Assembly: GCF_049803835.1 (NCBI RefSeq)
Contig: NZ_JBNAGK010000020.1
Location: 5,654-69,653, forward strand
Length of the DNA: 64,000 nucleotides
Direction: 5' to 3'
DNA from: Pacificoceanicola sp049803835
GTDB taxonomy: Bacteria > Pseudomonadota > Alphaproteobacteria > Rhodobacterales > Rhodobacteraceae
Shown here: positions 54,323 to 64,000 of the stretch, piece by piece
Position numbering within the stretch: the first letter of the stretch is position 1
How the letters are laid out: the number at the start of each line of letters is the position of its first letter
Program-made: the position numbers and the translations under genes
The notes under the pieces: generated by a model
Databases searched by the model: none
The model's input: only the letters and a program-made list of their open reading frames with translations
What the model was told of the DNA's origin: nothing

Positions 54323-54606
54323 GGCCCGTCGTCCGGTTTCGGCTGGGCCTCGTTGTCGCGACGGCGCAGGGCGACGATCAGCAGCGCCGCGCCGAGCACC
54401 AGAGCGAACCAGACGGAGAAGATGTAGATGATGGCGCTGGACGCGCTGTGCGGCTCTTCCGGCAGCGACCAGAGCATCGGCACCCACCACAGCAGCAGCC
54501 CCAGCACCGGCAGCGCCCGTGCGGCGTCGACGATGCGGCGGCGGCGGTATGTATGCCGCTCGACGAAGAGCGGCAGCTTTGGCGCCGGGGGCAGAGGCGG
54601 CCTCAT
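54319..54606 (-). CDS. Small two-helix membrane protein of the kinase operon
   Basis: 95 residues with two membrane helices (about 30-48 and 58-82) and short charged ends. It overlaps both neighbours by four bases, so it is coupled to the CheY-like gene and the transporter-kinase. SSS-type transporters such as the acetate/DUF4212 pair have a similar small partner; this may be an analogous subunit, but homology was not evident. Confidence 0.75.
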   Translation of the reverse strand: MRPPLPPAPKLPLFVERHTYRRRRIVDAARALPVLGLLLWWVPMLWSLPEEPHSASSAIIYIFSVWFALVLGAALLIVALRRRDNEAQPKPDDGP

Positions 54607-54983
54607 TCGGCCCGGGTGGCCGAACCGAGCGCGCGCACCGCGTCCAGCACCTCGGCGTTGGAGAAGGGCTTGGTCATGAAGCGGCTGACCCCGGCGCGTT
54701 CCGCCAGTTCGCGGTCCTTGCTCTGCCCGCGCGCGGTGAGCATCAGCACCGGCAGCGCGGCGGTCTCCGGGGTGTCACGCAACTCGCGCAGGATGTCATA
54801 GCCGGACTTGCCCGGCAGCATGACGTCGAGGATCAGCACATCCGGTTCGCGCGACTTCACCGCCGCCACCGCATCGGTGCCGTTCGAGTGGGTATCGACG
54901 TGCCAGCCATCGCGCGACAGGATGAAGCGGATGGCCTCGATGATGTTCGGCTCGTCCTCGATCAGCAGCACATGGCCGGCCAT
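54603..54983 (-). CDS. Single-domain response regulator (CheY-like)
   Basis: 126 residues: receiver domain only. Glu9-Asp10 acidic pocket, phospho-acceptor Asp53 (VLILDVMLPGKSGYD), Thr/Ala switch region LMLTARGQ and the conserved lysine in FMTKPFS. There is no output domain, so it acts by protein contact or phosphorelay. GGGGGG precedes the ATG at 54983. First gene of the operon with the small membrane protein and the transporter-kinase. Confidence 0.9.
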   Translation of the reverse strand: MAGHVLLIEDEPNIIEAIRFILSRDGWHVDTHSNGTDAVAAVKSREPDVLILDVMLPGKSGYDILRELRDTPETAALPVLMLTARGQSKDRELAERAGVSRFMTKPFSNAEVLDAVRALGSATRAE

Positions 54984-55138
54984 GGTTGTCCCCCCGGTCT
55001 CGCCCGCAGCCTCCGGTTTGTCCGGCGGTCCTCCCTGCGGGTCTTGCGACTTTAGGACCAACAAAAACCGCTGTCAAAACGATGTTGCCCATTATCCCGC
55101 CCAGATTTGTCAAATATTTCGCCGCACTGGCGCAGCGC

Positions 55139-56437
55139 TCAGGAACTGGCCAGCACCGAAGGCTCCCGCCGCCCGTCACAGATGCTGCGCGGGCACACGC
55201 GACAGGCGGAACCCACGGGCAGCGGCGGCGTCTCGTCGCCCCGCGCAGGGCGCGGCCGGATCAGCATATGCGCCTCGAACAGCGGATCGGCATTGACCCT
55301 GGCCTCGCCCACGGGCGTTGCCATGGCATCGGCCTGAAAGCGGGTTTCGTGGCGCACCGGCTGGACCACCGGCAGCGAGAGCATCACCCACGGCCGGTTG
55401 AGCGCCCGGTACAGTGGCCAGAGCGGACAGGCGGCCCCGAACCGGGGCATCGGGAATTCCGGCAGCGGCTTGCGGTAGCTGAGAACACCGGAAGCATCGC
55501 AGATCGCCAATCCCACGGGATCGGAGAGAACCTCCGGCGGCATCGCGGCGAGGCGGCGCATGACCCGCGCAGGATCGGCGTTCAGCACGCGGGCCAGTGT
55601 CAGCGGGTCCGGGCCGTGCTGTGCCAGCGGCCCTTGCAACGCGGCAATCGGCAGGGCGGCGGCGTCCTTGGCGTAACGGTGCAGCCAGCGATCCAGCAGG
55701 GCGCGGGCGGTGCGCGACAGCCCCTGCCCCAGGCGCGCGGCCGCGTCCTCGACCGGCGCCCCGTCTTCGAGTTCCGGAACGTGGTGCCCGGCGGTCTCCA
55801 GCGCGGTGTCGAGTTCCTCCTGTGGCACGCCGAGCTCCGTCGCCGCCTCGCTGTCCGCTTCGAGATAGGTCACGAGGCCACGCGAGGTCTCTGCCAGCCG
55901 CTCGCTGTCCTCATGGATGTTGCGGTGAAACCGCGCCTGCCACTCCGGGTCCACCTCGCCCGGCTCGGCGAGGATGGCGGCGGCGGAATGGATGGCGGTC
56001 ACCGTCGAGAGCATCTCGTGCAGCGAGGCGGCAAGATGCGGATCGTGGGTCATGCGGTCGGTCAGAGTTTCCACCGAGCGCTCCAGCAAGGCGACACGCG
56101 CCCGCGCCCCTGCGAGCACCTGCGCCCAGCCGGGAAAGCGGCCGGCGAATTCCTCGACACGGTCGATCTCCGCCCCGGCCTCCGGCGCGTCGAGCGCCGC
56201 CTCGCGCAGGGTTGCGATCAGGGTCGCCTCCGCCCCCTCCGAAAGCATCACTGGTTCGACGTCGAGAATACCGGCAATGTCGAGCAGCAGCTTTCCGCCG
56301 ATTCTTCGGCGGTTGTGCTCTATAAGATTGAGGTAAGATGCCGAAATTCCCGCATCGCGTGCAAGATCGGCTTGCTTTATCCCCCGCATGATCCGTCTTT
56401 CGCGGATTCGCGAGCCTGTCAACGTGTCGCGCGGCAT
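55139..56437 (-). CDS. ScfR-family short-chain acyl-CoA regulator (XRE + DUF2083)
   Basis: 432 residues. N-terminal XRE helix-turn-helix (IRERRIMRGIKQADLARDAGI, SASYLNLIEHNRRRI), a central region, and a C-terminal DUF2083 domain (FGAACPLWPLYRALNRPWVM) ending in a cysteine cluster (SACRVCPRSICDGRREPS). This is the RamB/PrpR/PccR type that senses short-chain acyl-CoAs and controls acetate or propionate use. It is divergent from the ABC transporter-acs operon by 219 bases, which makes that operon its obvious target. Confidence 0.9.
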   Translation of the reverse strand: MPRDTLTGSRIRERRIMRGIKQADLARDAGISASYLNLIEHNRRRIGGKLLLDIAGILDVEPVMLSEGAEATLIATLREAALDAPEAGAEIDRVEEFAGRFPGWAQVLAGARARVALLERSVETLTDRMTHDPHLAASLHEMLSTVTAIHSAAAILAEPGEVDPEWQARFHRNIHEDSERLAETSRGLVTYLEADSEAATELGVPQEELDTALETAGHHVPELEDGAPVEDAAARLGQGLSRTARALLDRWLHRYAKDAAALPIAALQGPLAQHGPDPLTLARVLNADPARVMRRLAAMPPEVLSDPVGLAICDASGVLSYRKPLPEFPMPRFGAACPLWPLYRALNRPWVMLSLPVVQPVRHETRFQADAMATPVGEARVNADPLFEAHMLIRPRPARGDETPPLPVGSACRVCPRSICDGRREPSVLASS

Positions 56438-56476
56438 CGGCGTTCCTGTATCCTTTTCAAGGGTTTTCTGCGGTGC

Positions 56477-56596
56477 GACGTAAAGTCATTTACAGAATAC
56501 CATGCCATACAGTTCACTCTTTGACAAAAAAATTGTTATCGAAAAACGACTTGTTGCGAAACTTTACGTCTGTCGCTGATACTCGCTTTGCACAAA
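56477..56596. promoter_or_regulatory. Candidate ScfR operator region
   Basis: GACGTAAAGT (56477-56486) is repeated in exact inverse as ACTTTACGTC (56561-56570). The right arm is preceded by TTGCGAAA (56554-56561), and TTTGCACAAA follows at 56587-56596. Both resemble the TTTGCAAA-type boxes reported for this regulator family. The region between the arms is AT-rich and would hold both divergent promoters. Confidence 0.5.
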
Positions 56597-56656
56597 CATG
56601 TGCGTGGTCCCGGGTTGAGGAGCCCGGCTCCGCTTTTCACATATTGGGAGGATTTC

Positions 56657-58003
56657 ATGTCCAAACTGAACCTGACACGTCGTGGCGTGCTCAAGTCCGG
56701 CGCCGTTGCGGGTGCAGGCGTCGCCCTGCCGACCATCTTCACCGCATCGTCGGCAAGCGCGTTCACCAACGAACCCACAGGTGGCACAGTCACCCTTGGT
56801 TTCAACGTGCCGCAGACCGGCCCCTATGCCGACGAGGGCGCAGACGAGCTGCGCGCCTATGAGCTGGCGGTCGAGCACCTGAACGGCGGCGGCGATGGCG
56901 GCATGCTGAACACCTTCTCCTCGAAGGTGCTCGACGGCACCGGCATCCTGGGCAAGAAGGTCGAATATGTGACCGGCGACACCCAGACCAAGTCTGACGC
57001 TGCCCGCGCATCGGCCAAGTCGATGATCGAAAAGGACGGCGCCATCATGATCACCGGCGGTTCGTCGTCGGGCGTGGCAGTTGCCGTGCAGGGTCTCTGC
57101 CAGGAAGCCGGCGTCATCTTCATGGCGGGTCTCACCCACTCCAACGACACCACCGGCAAGGACAAGAAGGCGAACGGTTTCCGCCACTTCTTCAACGCCT
57201 ACATGTCGGCCGCCGCTCTGGCGCCGGTGCTCAAGAACCTCTACGGCGATGACCGCAAGGCCTATCACCTGACCGCCGACTACACCTGGGGCTGGACCCA
57301 GCAGGAGTCGATCGCCGCGGCCACCGAGGCCATGGGCTGGGAAACCGTCAACAACGTGCTGACCCCGCTCGCGGCGACGGATTTCTCGTCCTACATCGCC
57401 CCGGTGCTGGATTCCGGCGCGGATGTGCTGGTTCTGAACCACTACGGCGGAAACATGGTCAACTCGCTGACCAACGCGGTGCAGTTCGGTCTGCGCAACA
57501 AGCAGGTCAACGGCAAGAACTTCGAGATCGTCGTGCCGCTCTTCTCGCGCCTCATGGCACGCGGCGCGGGCGAGAACATCAAGGGCATCGTCGGCTCCAC
57601 CAACTGGCATTGGTCGCTGCAGGACGAGGGTTCCAAGGCGTTCGTCAAGTCCTTCGGCACCAAGTACGGCTTCCCGCCGTCGCAGGCCGCGCACACTTGC
57701 TACGTGCAGACCCTGCTCTATGCGGATGCCGTGCAGCGGGCGAACTCGTTCAACCCGTGTGACGTCGCCGCGGCGCTGGAAGGTTTCGAGTTCGACGGCA
57801 TGGGCAACGGCCCGACGCTGTACCGCGCCGATGATCACCAGTGCTTCAAGGACGTGCTTGTGGTGAAGGGCAAGGAAAACCCGACCTCCGAGTTCGACCT
57901 TCTCGAAGTGGTCGAGGTCACCCCGGCCGCGCAGGTCACCTATCCGCCGGATCACCCGATGTTCGCGGGCGGCAACCTCGGCACCTGCAACCCGGGCGCG
58001 TAA
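56657..58003 (+). CDS. LivJ-type ABC transporter substrate-binding protein, Tat-exported
   Basis: 448 residues. The N-terminus has a twin-arginine signal (NLTRRGVLKSGAVAGAGVALP) ending near SASA. The mature protein is a type I periplasmic binding protein of the branched-chain amino acid/urea/amide class (FNVPQTGPYADEGADELRAYELA, ITGGSSSGVAVAVQ, YTWGWTQQES). GGGAGG precedes ATG 56657. The true ligand is unknown; position between ScfR and acetyl-CoA synthetase points to a short-chain carboxylate or a compound yielding one. Confidence 0.88.
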   Translation: MSKLNLTRRGVLKSGAVAGAGVALPTIFTASSASAFTNEPTGGTVTLGFNVPQTGPYADEGADELRAYELAVEHLNGGGDGGMLNTFSSKVLDGTGILGKKVEYVTGDTQTKSDAARASAKSMIEKDGAIMITGGSSSGVAVAVQGLCQEAGVIFMAGLTHSNDTTGKDKKANGFRHFFNAYMSAAALAPVLKNLYGDDRKAYHLTADYTWGWTQQESIAAATEAMGWETVNNVLTPLAATDFSSYIAPVLDSGADVLVLNHYGGNMVNSLTNAVQFGLRNKQVNGKNFEIVVPLFSRLMARGAGENIKGIVGSTNWHWSLQDEGSKAFVKSFGTKYGFPPSQAAHTCYVQTLLYADAVQRANSFNPCDVAAALEGFEFDGMGNGPTLYRADDHQCFKDVLVVKGKENPTSEFDLLEVVEVTPAAQVTYPPDHPMFAGGNLGTCNPGA

Positions 58004-58011
58004 GGCTCGCA

Positions 58012-58035
58012 GGGGCGCGTGGCGACACGCGCCCC
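58012..58035 (+). terminator. Stem-loop after the binding-protein gene
   Basis: GGGGCGCGTG and CACGCGCCCC form ten perfect pairs capped by GCGA, a GNRA-type tetraloop, nine bases after the stop codon. It has no T-run, so it is a likely mRNA stabiliser or partial terminator. Confidence 0.65.
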
Positions 58036-58164
58036 CATGTGCCAAAAGAATCCACCGAAAGTAACCTTTCCGGCAGGACTCATCTCTAGAACACAGGCAG
58101 GTTTCCTTCCCGTCCTCAGGCATCGCCCGGGGGCGCTCGCCACACTCAACCCTACGGTGGAGCC

Positions 58165-59172
58165 ATGGACGCAATTCTCCTTCAAATTCTGAACGGGCTC
58201 GACAAGGGCTCGGCTTATGCGCTGATCGCGCTTGGCCTGACACTCATCTTCGGCACGCTCGGCGTGGTGAACTTCGCCCACGGCGCGATCTTCATGATCG
58301 GCGCCTTCTGCGCCGTGACCCTGCAACGCCTCCTGACGCTCAGCCACCAGGTTGCCGTCGAGGGAGAGGTGGACTTCCTCGGCAATCCCAAGATGGCCAA
58401 TGTCCCCTACCTGGAGGACTTCTTCGGCCAGGAGACCGGCGCGGCGATCATCGACTGGTCGGTGCCGCTCGCGGTGCTCTTTGCGATCCCGATCATGCTG
58501 CTCATCGGCTATGTCATGGAACGCGGCCTGATCAAGCACTTCTACAAGCGTCCGCACGCCGACCAGATCCTCGTGACCTTCGGCCTCGCCATCGTGCTTC
58601 AGGAAATCATCAAGTATTACTACGGCGCCAACCCGATCCAGACCCCTGCCCCGGACGCGCTGTCCGGCGTGATGCAGGTCCTGCCGGGCATCTTCTACCC
58701 GGCCTGGCGTGTGGTCTACTTCTGCTTCTCGCTGGTGGTCATCGGCGCGGTCTTTGCCTTCCTGCAGTTCACCACCTTCGGCATGGTGGTCCGCGCGGGC
58801 ATGGCAGACCGGGAAACCGTCGGCCTGCTGGGCATCGACATCGACAAGCGGTTCACCCTGATGTTCGGCCTCGCGGCCGCCGTCGCGGGCCTCGCCGGGG
58901 TGATGTACGGACCGATCAACGCGCCGAACTACCACATGGGCATGGATTTCCTCGTGCTGAGCTTCGTGGTGGTCGTCGTCGGCGGCATGGGCTCGCTGCC
59001 CGGGGCCGTGCTCGCGGGCTTCCTGCTCGGCATCCTCGAGAGCTTCGCCTCCATGACCGCGGTGATCGAGCTGATCCCCGGCATCAACCAGATCGTCATC
59101 TACCTTGTCGCAATCATCATCCTGCTGGTCCGCCCGCGCGGCCTGATGGGACGCAAGGGTGTGATGGAGTAA
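58165..59172 (+). CDS. LivH-family ABC transporter permease
   Basis: 335 residues with about eight membrane helices. Typical LivH features: NGLDKGSAYALIALGLTLIF at the start, GVVNFAHGAIFMIGAF, and VVVVGGMGSLPGAVLAGFLLG near the end. Larger than E. coli LivH (308) because of an extra loop (about 60-95). It forms the membrane channel with the next gene; 161 bases including the hairpin separate it from the binding protein. Confidence 0.92.
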   Translation: MDAILLQILNGLDKGSAYALIALGLTLIFGTLGVVNFAHGAIFMIGAFCAVTLQRLLTLSHQVAVEGEVDFLGNPKMANVPYLEDFFGQETGAAIIDWSVPLAVLFAIPIMLLIGYVMERGLIKHFYKRPHADQILVTFGLAIVLQEIIKYYYGANPIQTPAPDALSGVMQVLPGIFYPAWRVVYFCFSLVVIGAVFAFLQFTTFGMVVRAGMADRETVGLLGIDIDKRFTLMFGLAAAVAGLAGVMYGPINAPNYHMGMDFLVLSFVVVVVGGMGSLPGAVLAGFLLGILESFASMTAVIELIPGINQIVIYLVAIIILLVRPRGLMGRKGVME

Positions 59173-59176
59173 GACA

Positions 59177-60376
59177 ATGTTCGGACTTGAGAAAAAAGAC
59201 ACGACCCTGCTGGCCATCGTCGTCATCCTGACGCTGGCAGCCCCCTTCATCCTCAACCCCTTTCCGACGGACAGCGGCCTGGCACAGTTCAACGCCGGCT
59301 ACCCGGACCTGATGCAGCGCTTCGTGATCTTCGGGATCTTCGCCATCGGCTTCAACATCCTGTTCGGCCTGACCGGCTACCTCTCATTTGGCCATGCGGC
59401 CTTCCTCGGGGTAGGGTCCTACTCGGCGGTCTGGATGTTCAAGCTGCTGAGCATGAACATCCTCCCGGCGATCATCCTCTCGGTGATCATCTCGGGCCTG
59501 TTCGCCCTGCTCATCGGCTGGATATCGCTGCGCCGGACGGGGATCTACTTCTCCATCCTGACGCTGGCCTTCGCGCAGATGTCCTTTGCGCTGGCCTACT
59601 CGGTGCTCACCCCGATCACCAACGGCGAGACCGGCCTGCAGATCACCCTGAACGATCCGCGCATCCTCGGCGTGTCCCAAACGGCGGACGGCTCGATCCC
59701 GGTGACCAACCTCTTCGGCCTCGAAATGCGCTCCGCAACAGACCTCGTGATCGGCCCGTGGTCGTTTACCTTCTCGGCAGGCTATTACGTCTGCGCGATC
59801 GTGATGATCCTGGCCTTCTACCTGTCGATCCGGATCTTCCGCTCGCCCTTCGGCATGATGCTCCGCGCGATCAAGTCGAACCAGACCCGAATGAACTACA
59901 CCGGCCTGAACCCCAAGCCCTACACCCTCGCGGCCTTCGTGATCTCCGGCATGTACGCAGGTCTCGCGGGCGGCCTCCTGGCGGCGATGGACCCGCTGGC
60001 GGGCGCGGAGCGGATGCAGTGGACCGCCTCCGGCGAAGTGGTGCTGATGACCATCCTCGGCGGCGCCGGCACGCTGATCGGTCCGGTTCTTGGCGCGGGC
60101 CTGATCAAGTACTTCGAAAACATCTTCTCGAAGATCAACGACAACGTTCTGCACGGCTGGTTCAGCTTCCTGCCCGACGGCATGGAGGATTTCGTGGTCA
60201 CCATCCTGCACCCCTTCGTGGGCAAGGGCTGGCACCTGACGCTCGGCATCATCTTCATGCTGGTCGTTGCCTTCCTGCCCGGCGGTCTCGTCGAGGGTGG
60301 CCAACGGATCGGGCGGCTGTTCAGCCGGAAGAAAATGGCGGACGCCCCCTCCGGCAGCACGAAGCCCGCGGAATAA
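59177..60376 (+). CDS. LivM-family ABC transporter permease
   Basis: 399 residues with about ten membrane helices. The conserved LivM motifs are GLTGYLSFGHAAFLGVGSY, AGGLLAAMDPLAGAERMQWT and TILGGAGTLIGPVLGA. The region 185-205 and the loop before FVGKGWHLTLG are longer than in leucine transporters, as in amide/urea-type systems. It starts four bases after the previous stop. Confidence 0.92.
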   Translation: MFGLEKKDTTLLAIVVILTLAAPFILNPFPTDSGLAQFNAGYPDLMQRFVIFGIFAIGFNILFGLTGYLSFGHAAFLGVGSYSAVWMFKLLSMNILPAIILSVIISGLFALLIGWISLRRTGIYFSILTLAFAQMSFALAYSVLTPITNGETGLQITLNDPRILGVSQTADGSIPVTNLFGLEMRSATDLVIGPWSFTFSAGYYVCAIVMILAFYLSIRIFRSPFGMMLRAIKSNQTRMNYTGLNPKPYTLAAFVISGMYAGLAGGLLAAMDPLAGAERMQWTASGEVVLMTILGGAGTLIGPVLGAGLIKYFENIFSKINDNVLHGWFSFLPDGMEDFVVTILHPFVGKGWHLTLGIIFMLVVAFLPGGLVEGGQRIGRLFSRKKMADAPSGSTKPAE

Positions 60377-60388
60377 GGAGACGGACAG

Positions 60389-61144
60389 ATGGGAATTCTT
60401 GAAGTCAAAGACGTCAACAAACGCTTCGGCGGCCTGCAGGCCCTGGGGAACGTCAACCTCTCCGTGCGCGAGAACACCGTTCACGCCATCATTGGCCCGA
60501 ACGGCGCGGGCAAGTCGACCCTGCTCAACTGCCTTGTGGGCAAGCTGATCCCGGACACCGGCTCCGTCATGTTCGACGGCCAGTCCGTGCTCGGCCGCTC
60601 GCCGCACGAGATCAACCAGATGGGCATTTCCCGGGTGTTCCAGACCCCGGAGATCTTCGGTGACCTGACGGTGTTCGAGAACATGATGATCCCGCTCTTT
60701 GCCAAGCGGGACGGGGCCTACCGGCTGCACGCCATGCGTTCGATGATGTCGGAGGCCGAACTGGTCACGGAGGCCGAGCGCATGCTCGACGACGTGAACA
60801 TGCTCGACAAGCGGAACATGCATTCCGCTTCCATGTCGCGCGGCGACAAGCGGCGGCTGGAGATGGCGATGTGCCTTGTGCAGGACCCCAAACTGCTGCT
60901 GCTCGACGAGCCGACCGCCGGCATGGCCCGCGCCGACACCAACAACACGATCGACCTGCTCAAGGAGATCAAGGAGAAGCGCGACATCACAATCGCCATC
61001 ATCGAGCACGACATGCATGTGGTGTTCTCCCTCGCCGACCGGATCACGGTGCTGGCGCAGGGCACGCCGCTGGTCGAGGATGAACCGCAGAACATCAAGG
61101 GCCACCCGAAGGTGCAGGAAGCCTACCTCGGCGAAGCCCACTGA
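60389..61144 (+). CDS. LivG-family ABC transporter ATPase
   Basis: 251 residues. Walker A GPNGAGKST, signature-region SMSRGDKRRLEMAM (a divergent form of LSGGQ) and Walker B LLLLDEPTAGM, with the H-loop in IAIIEHDMHVV. The MSRGDKRRLE signature is characteristic of LivG relatives in urea/amide transporters. Confidence 0.93.
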   Translation: MGILEVKDVNKRFGGLQALGNVNLSVRENTVHAIIGPNGAGKSTLLNCLVGKLIPDTGSVMFDGQSVLGRSPHEINQMGISRVFQTPEIFGDLTVFENMMIPLFAKRDGAYRLHAMRSMMSEAELVTEAERMLDDVNMLDKRNMHSASMSRGDKRRLEMAMCLVQDPKLLLLDEPTAGMARADTNNTIDLLKEIKEKRDITIAIIEHDMHVVFSLADRITVLAQGTPLVEDEPQNIKGHPKVQEAYLGEAH

Positions 61145-61152
61145 ACGCGGGT

Positions 61153-61209
61153 GCGGGGCATAGCCCCGCCCTACAGACTGACATCGCGTAGGGCGGGGCT
61201 ATGCCCCGC
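61153..61209. repeat. Perfect 22-base inverted repeat inside the transporter operon
   Basis: Positions 61153-61174 are the exact reverse complement of 61188-61209, with a 13-base loop. One arm recurs with two mismatches at 21715-21736. It lies between the two ATPase genes, leaving 27 bases to the next start codon, and may reduce expression of the second ATPase. Confidence 0.8.
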
Positions 61210-61236
61210 TTCCCCCTCGAAGGTGAGGATACACAC

Positions 61237-61992
61237 ATGAACGTACGTCCGGATTTTTCCAAGAACGCCAATATGGCTGAAACCGCCCCGGCCTTCCTCT
61301 CGGTCTGGGACATGCACAGCTACTATGGCGAGAGCTATATCGTGCAGGGCATCTCCTTCAACGTGCACGAGGGCGAGATCCTCGCCCTGCTCGGCCGCAA
61401 CGGCGCGGGCAAGACCACCACGCTGCGCTCCATCGCGCGGCTCGACAATCCGCAGGTCAACAAGGGAGAGATCTGGCTCGACCACAAGCCTCTGCACACC
61501 ATGAAGAGCTACGAGGCGGCGACCGTCGGCCTCGGCCTCGTCCCCGAAGACCGCCGCATCATCCCCGGCCTGACCGTGGAGGAGAACCTCAAGCTGGCGC
61601 AGATCGCCCCGCCCATCGGCTGGTCCATCGAACGTCTTTACGAGCTCTTTCCCCGTCTCGGCGAACGCAAGAACCAGGAGGGCGTGACCCTCTCCGGCGG
61701 CGAGCAGCAGATGCTGGCGATTGCCCGTGCGCTGGCCCGGGACATCAAGGTGCTGCTGCTGGATGAACCCTACGAGGGTCTCGCCCCGGTCATCGTCGAC
61801 GAGATCGAGAAAACGCTCCGCCACATCAAGGAGCAGGGGATGACCACGATCATCGTCGAACAGAACGCCGTGCGGGCCCTGCAACTGGCGGATCGGGCAG
61901 TGATCCTCGACACCGGGTCCATCGTTTTTGATGGCACGGCGGCGGAGGTGCTCGAAAACGAGGAGTTGCGCGCGGAATACCTCGCAATCTGA
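61237..61992 (+). CDS. LivF-family ABC transporter ATPase
   Basis: 251 residues. It begins MNVRPDFSKNANMAETAPAF, a longer than usual lead before the ATPase fold. Then Walker A GRNGAGKTT, signature TLSGGEQQMLAIARAL, Walker B VLLLDEPYEGLAP and TIIVEQNAVRAL. GGTGAGGA upstream supports ATG 61237; an ATG 12 codons earlier overlaps the repeat. Confidence 0.92.
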   Translation: MNVRPDFSKNANMAETAPAFLSVWDMHSYYGESYIVQGISFNVHEGEILALLGRNGAGKTTTLRSIARLDNPQVNKGEIWLDHKPLHTMKSYEAATVGLGLVPEDRRIIPGLTVEENLKLAQIAPPIGWSIERLYELFPRLGERKNQEGVTLSGGEQQMLAIARALARDIKVLLLDEPYEGLAPVIVDEIEKTLRHIKEQGMTTIIVEQNAVRALQLADRAVILDTGSIVFDGTAAEVLENEELRAEYLAI

Positions 61993-62084
61993 TGTTACGC
62001 CCGGCCTTCCACGACCAAAGTGGTCTTGCAATCGAGGGCCGGGACCTGTTCCCTGCCCCCAAATGATTTGTGGAGGAGCCAAGA

Positions 62085-64000
<1,916 letters not shown>

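Noticed and set aside
59384..61141. Minus-strand 585-codon frame opposite the LivM and LivG genes
   Set aside because: Antisense shadow with repetitive His/Glu/Gln/Arg composition; the forward genes carry clear ABC motifs.
61989..62084. Terminator between the last transporter gene and acs
   Set aside because: Some complementary segments exist but no compact stem with a T-run; acs has a strong ribosome site at usual distance, so read-through is more likely.

Overview
The window is high-GC alphaproteobacterial DNA, most likely from a Rhodobacterales (Roseobacter/Paracoccaceae-type) bacterium. The evidence is the gene set: a GapR/DUF2312 nucleoid protein, DUF1223, a ScfR-type (DUF2083) short-chain acyl regulator, a rhizobial-style rhamnose ABC-transporter locus, dispersed FliG and FliM/FliN-like genes and several families of GC-rich palindromic repeats. 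I saw no rRNA, tRNA or CRISPR array. Start codons were refined from Shine-Dalgarno positions, so many differ from the longest open frame.

Layout. 1-0.9 kb: a decayed tailed-phage remnant (portal fragment joined to a frameshifted capsid gene). 1.3-4.1 kb: a large beta-helix-like protein and a small partner, possibly phage-derived. 4.4-12 kb: ordinary chromosome (YgiD-type dioxygenase, fliG, aconitase, DUF1223, LpxL). 12.1-23 kb: a complete L-rhamnose locus, with rhaR-S-T-P-Q-M-K on the minus strand and rhaD-rhaA divergent. 23.2-25.8 kb: an orphan Fe3+-type ABC permease and an unknown protein. 26-33.5 kb: the Na+-NQR pump (nqrABCDEF) with its maturation genes nqrM and apbE.

34.4-43.9 kb: a two-component system, a PepSY protein, a cytochrome b561, an Asp-rich secreted protein, DUF2271, a PepSY-flavodoxin-reductase fusion, a second ApbE and a P1B ATPase, ending in an internally deleted VIT/CCC1 gene. 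Poorly coding stretches lie on both sides. This is the most interesting region: it looks like a self-contained envelope flavin/heme redox and metal module.

44.6-50.4 kb: GapR, a beta-oxidation multifunctional protein, a DksA-like protein and a persulfide/thiosulfate cluster (persulfide dioxygenase, two YeeE proteins, DUF442), with an FNR-type dyad upstream. 50.4-55 kb: a FliM/FliN-like protein and a CbrA-like transporter-kinase with a 2-TM partner and a CheY-like regulator. 55.1-64 kb: a ScfR regulator divergent from a five-gene LivJHMGF-type ABC transporter that runs into acetyl-CoA synthetase, which continues past the window edge.

How the parts connect: ApbE proteins serve two flavinylation targets (NqrB/NqrC, and probably DUF2271). 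The rhamnose and liv-acs loci are each controlled by a divergent regulator and have a strong hairpin just after the binding-protein gene.
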